From an uncultured Pseudomonadota bacterium (GTDB lineage Bacteria > Lernaellota > Lernaellaia > Lernaellales > Lernaellaceae), in assembly GCA_937967875.1 (NCBI GenBank), contig CALBTQ010000768.1, positions 1 to 6,426 of the forward strand: a stretch of DNA of 6,426 nt. The letters are read 5' to 3'. The position numbers and the translations under genes were made by a program. Positions 6,381 through 6,426 of this stretch are shown piece after piece. The notes beneath the pieces were generated by a model. That model ran no database searches. It was not told where the DNA came from and was given only the letters and a program-made list of their open reading frames with translations. Position 1 is the stretch's first letter, and each line of letters opens with the position of its first letter.

Positions 6381-6426
6381 AGATCGGAAGAGCACACGTC
6401 TGAACTCCAGTCACCGAATACGATCT
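6381..6426 (+). other. Illumina TruSeq i7 adapter with index (not biological)
   Basis: 6381-6414 is the TruSeq index adapter starting AGATCGGAAGAGC, followed by the 8-base index CGAATACG (6415-6422) and ATCT, the first bases of the P7 side. It is the inverse of the block at 1-42, so the pair looks like a terminal inverted repeat but is library sequence. Confidence 0.98.

Overview
The window is a metagenome-style contig of about 6.3 kb. Both ends are capped by the same Illumina TruSeq index adapter in opposite orientations (1-42 and 6381-6426, index CGAATACG), so the biological sequence is only 43-6380. It is GC-rich, gene-dense and uses ATG, GTG and TTG starts. The organism is a bacterium, probably Gram-negative with an outer membrane. 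Lipoproteins with long aspartate runs just after the lipid-attachment cysteine recall deltaproteobacteria-like and candidate-phylum environmental genomes. That placement is an impression from memory, not a result.

Left third, + strand (43-1185): three consecutive small genes, the first missing its 5' end. The two complete ones encode a lipoprotein signal peptide, a poly-Asp linker and a small cysteine-rich domain. The fragment shows the linker and the domain. The first two domains share an almost identical eight-cysteine spacing, so this is a tandem paralogous family of secreted, probably surface-anchored mini-proteins of unknown function. A strong intrinsic-terminator-like hairpin lies between genes 1 and 2, directly against the gene 2 ribosome-binding site. 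Genes 2 and 3 are 11 bp apart.

Right two thirds, - strand (6380 down to 1182), in transcription order: the 3' end of nicotinamidase (pncA) and nicotinate phosphoribosyltransferase (pncB), which form an NAD salvage pair. After a 78 bp gap come a DPM1/ArnC/GtrB-like polyprenyl-phosphate glycosyltransferase, a PF03706-type (flippase-like / LPG synthase TM-like) membrane protein and a GT-C (PMT/ArnT-like) glycosyltransferase. The last three genes overlap one another (4 bp and 32 bp). They read as one module: load a sugar on polyprenyl phosphate in the cytoplasm, possibly move it across the membrane, and transfer it to an acceptor outside. The module converges on the lipoprotein array, and the opposing stop codons overlap by 4 bp.

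No RNA genes, CRISPR arrays, transposases or integration sites were seen. No gene-free stretch exceeds 100 bp.
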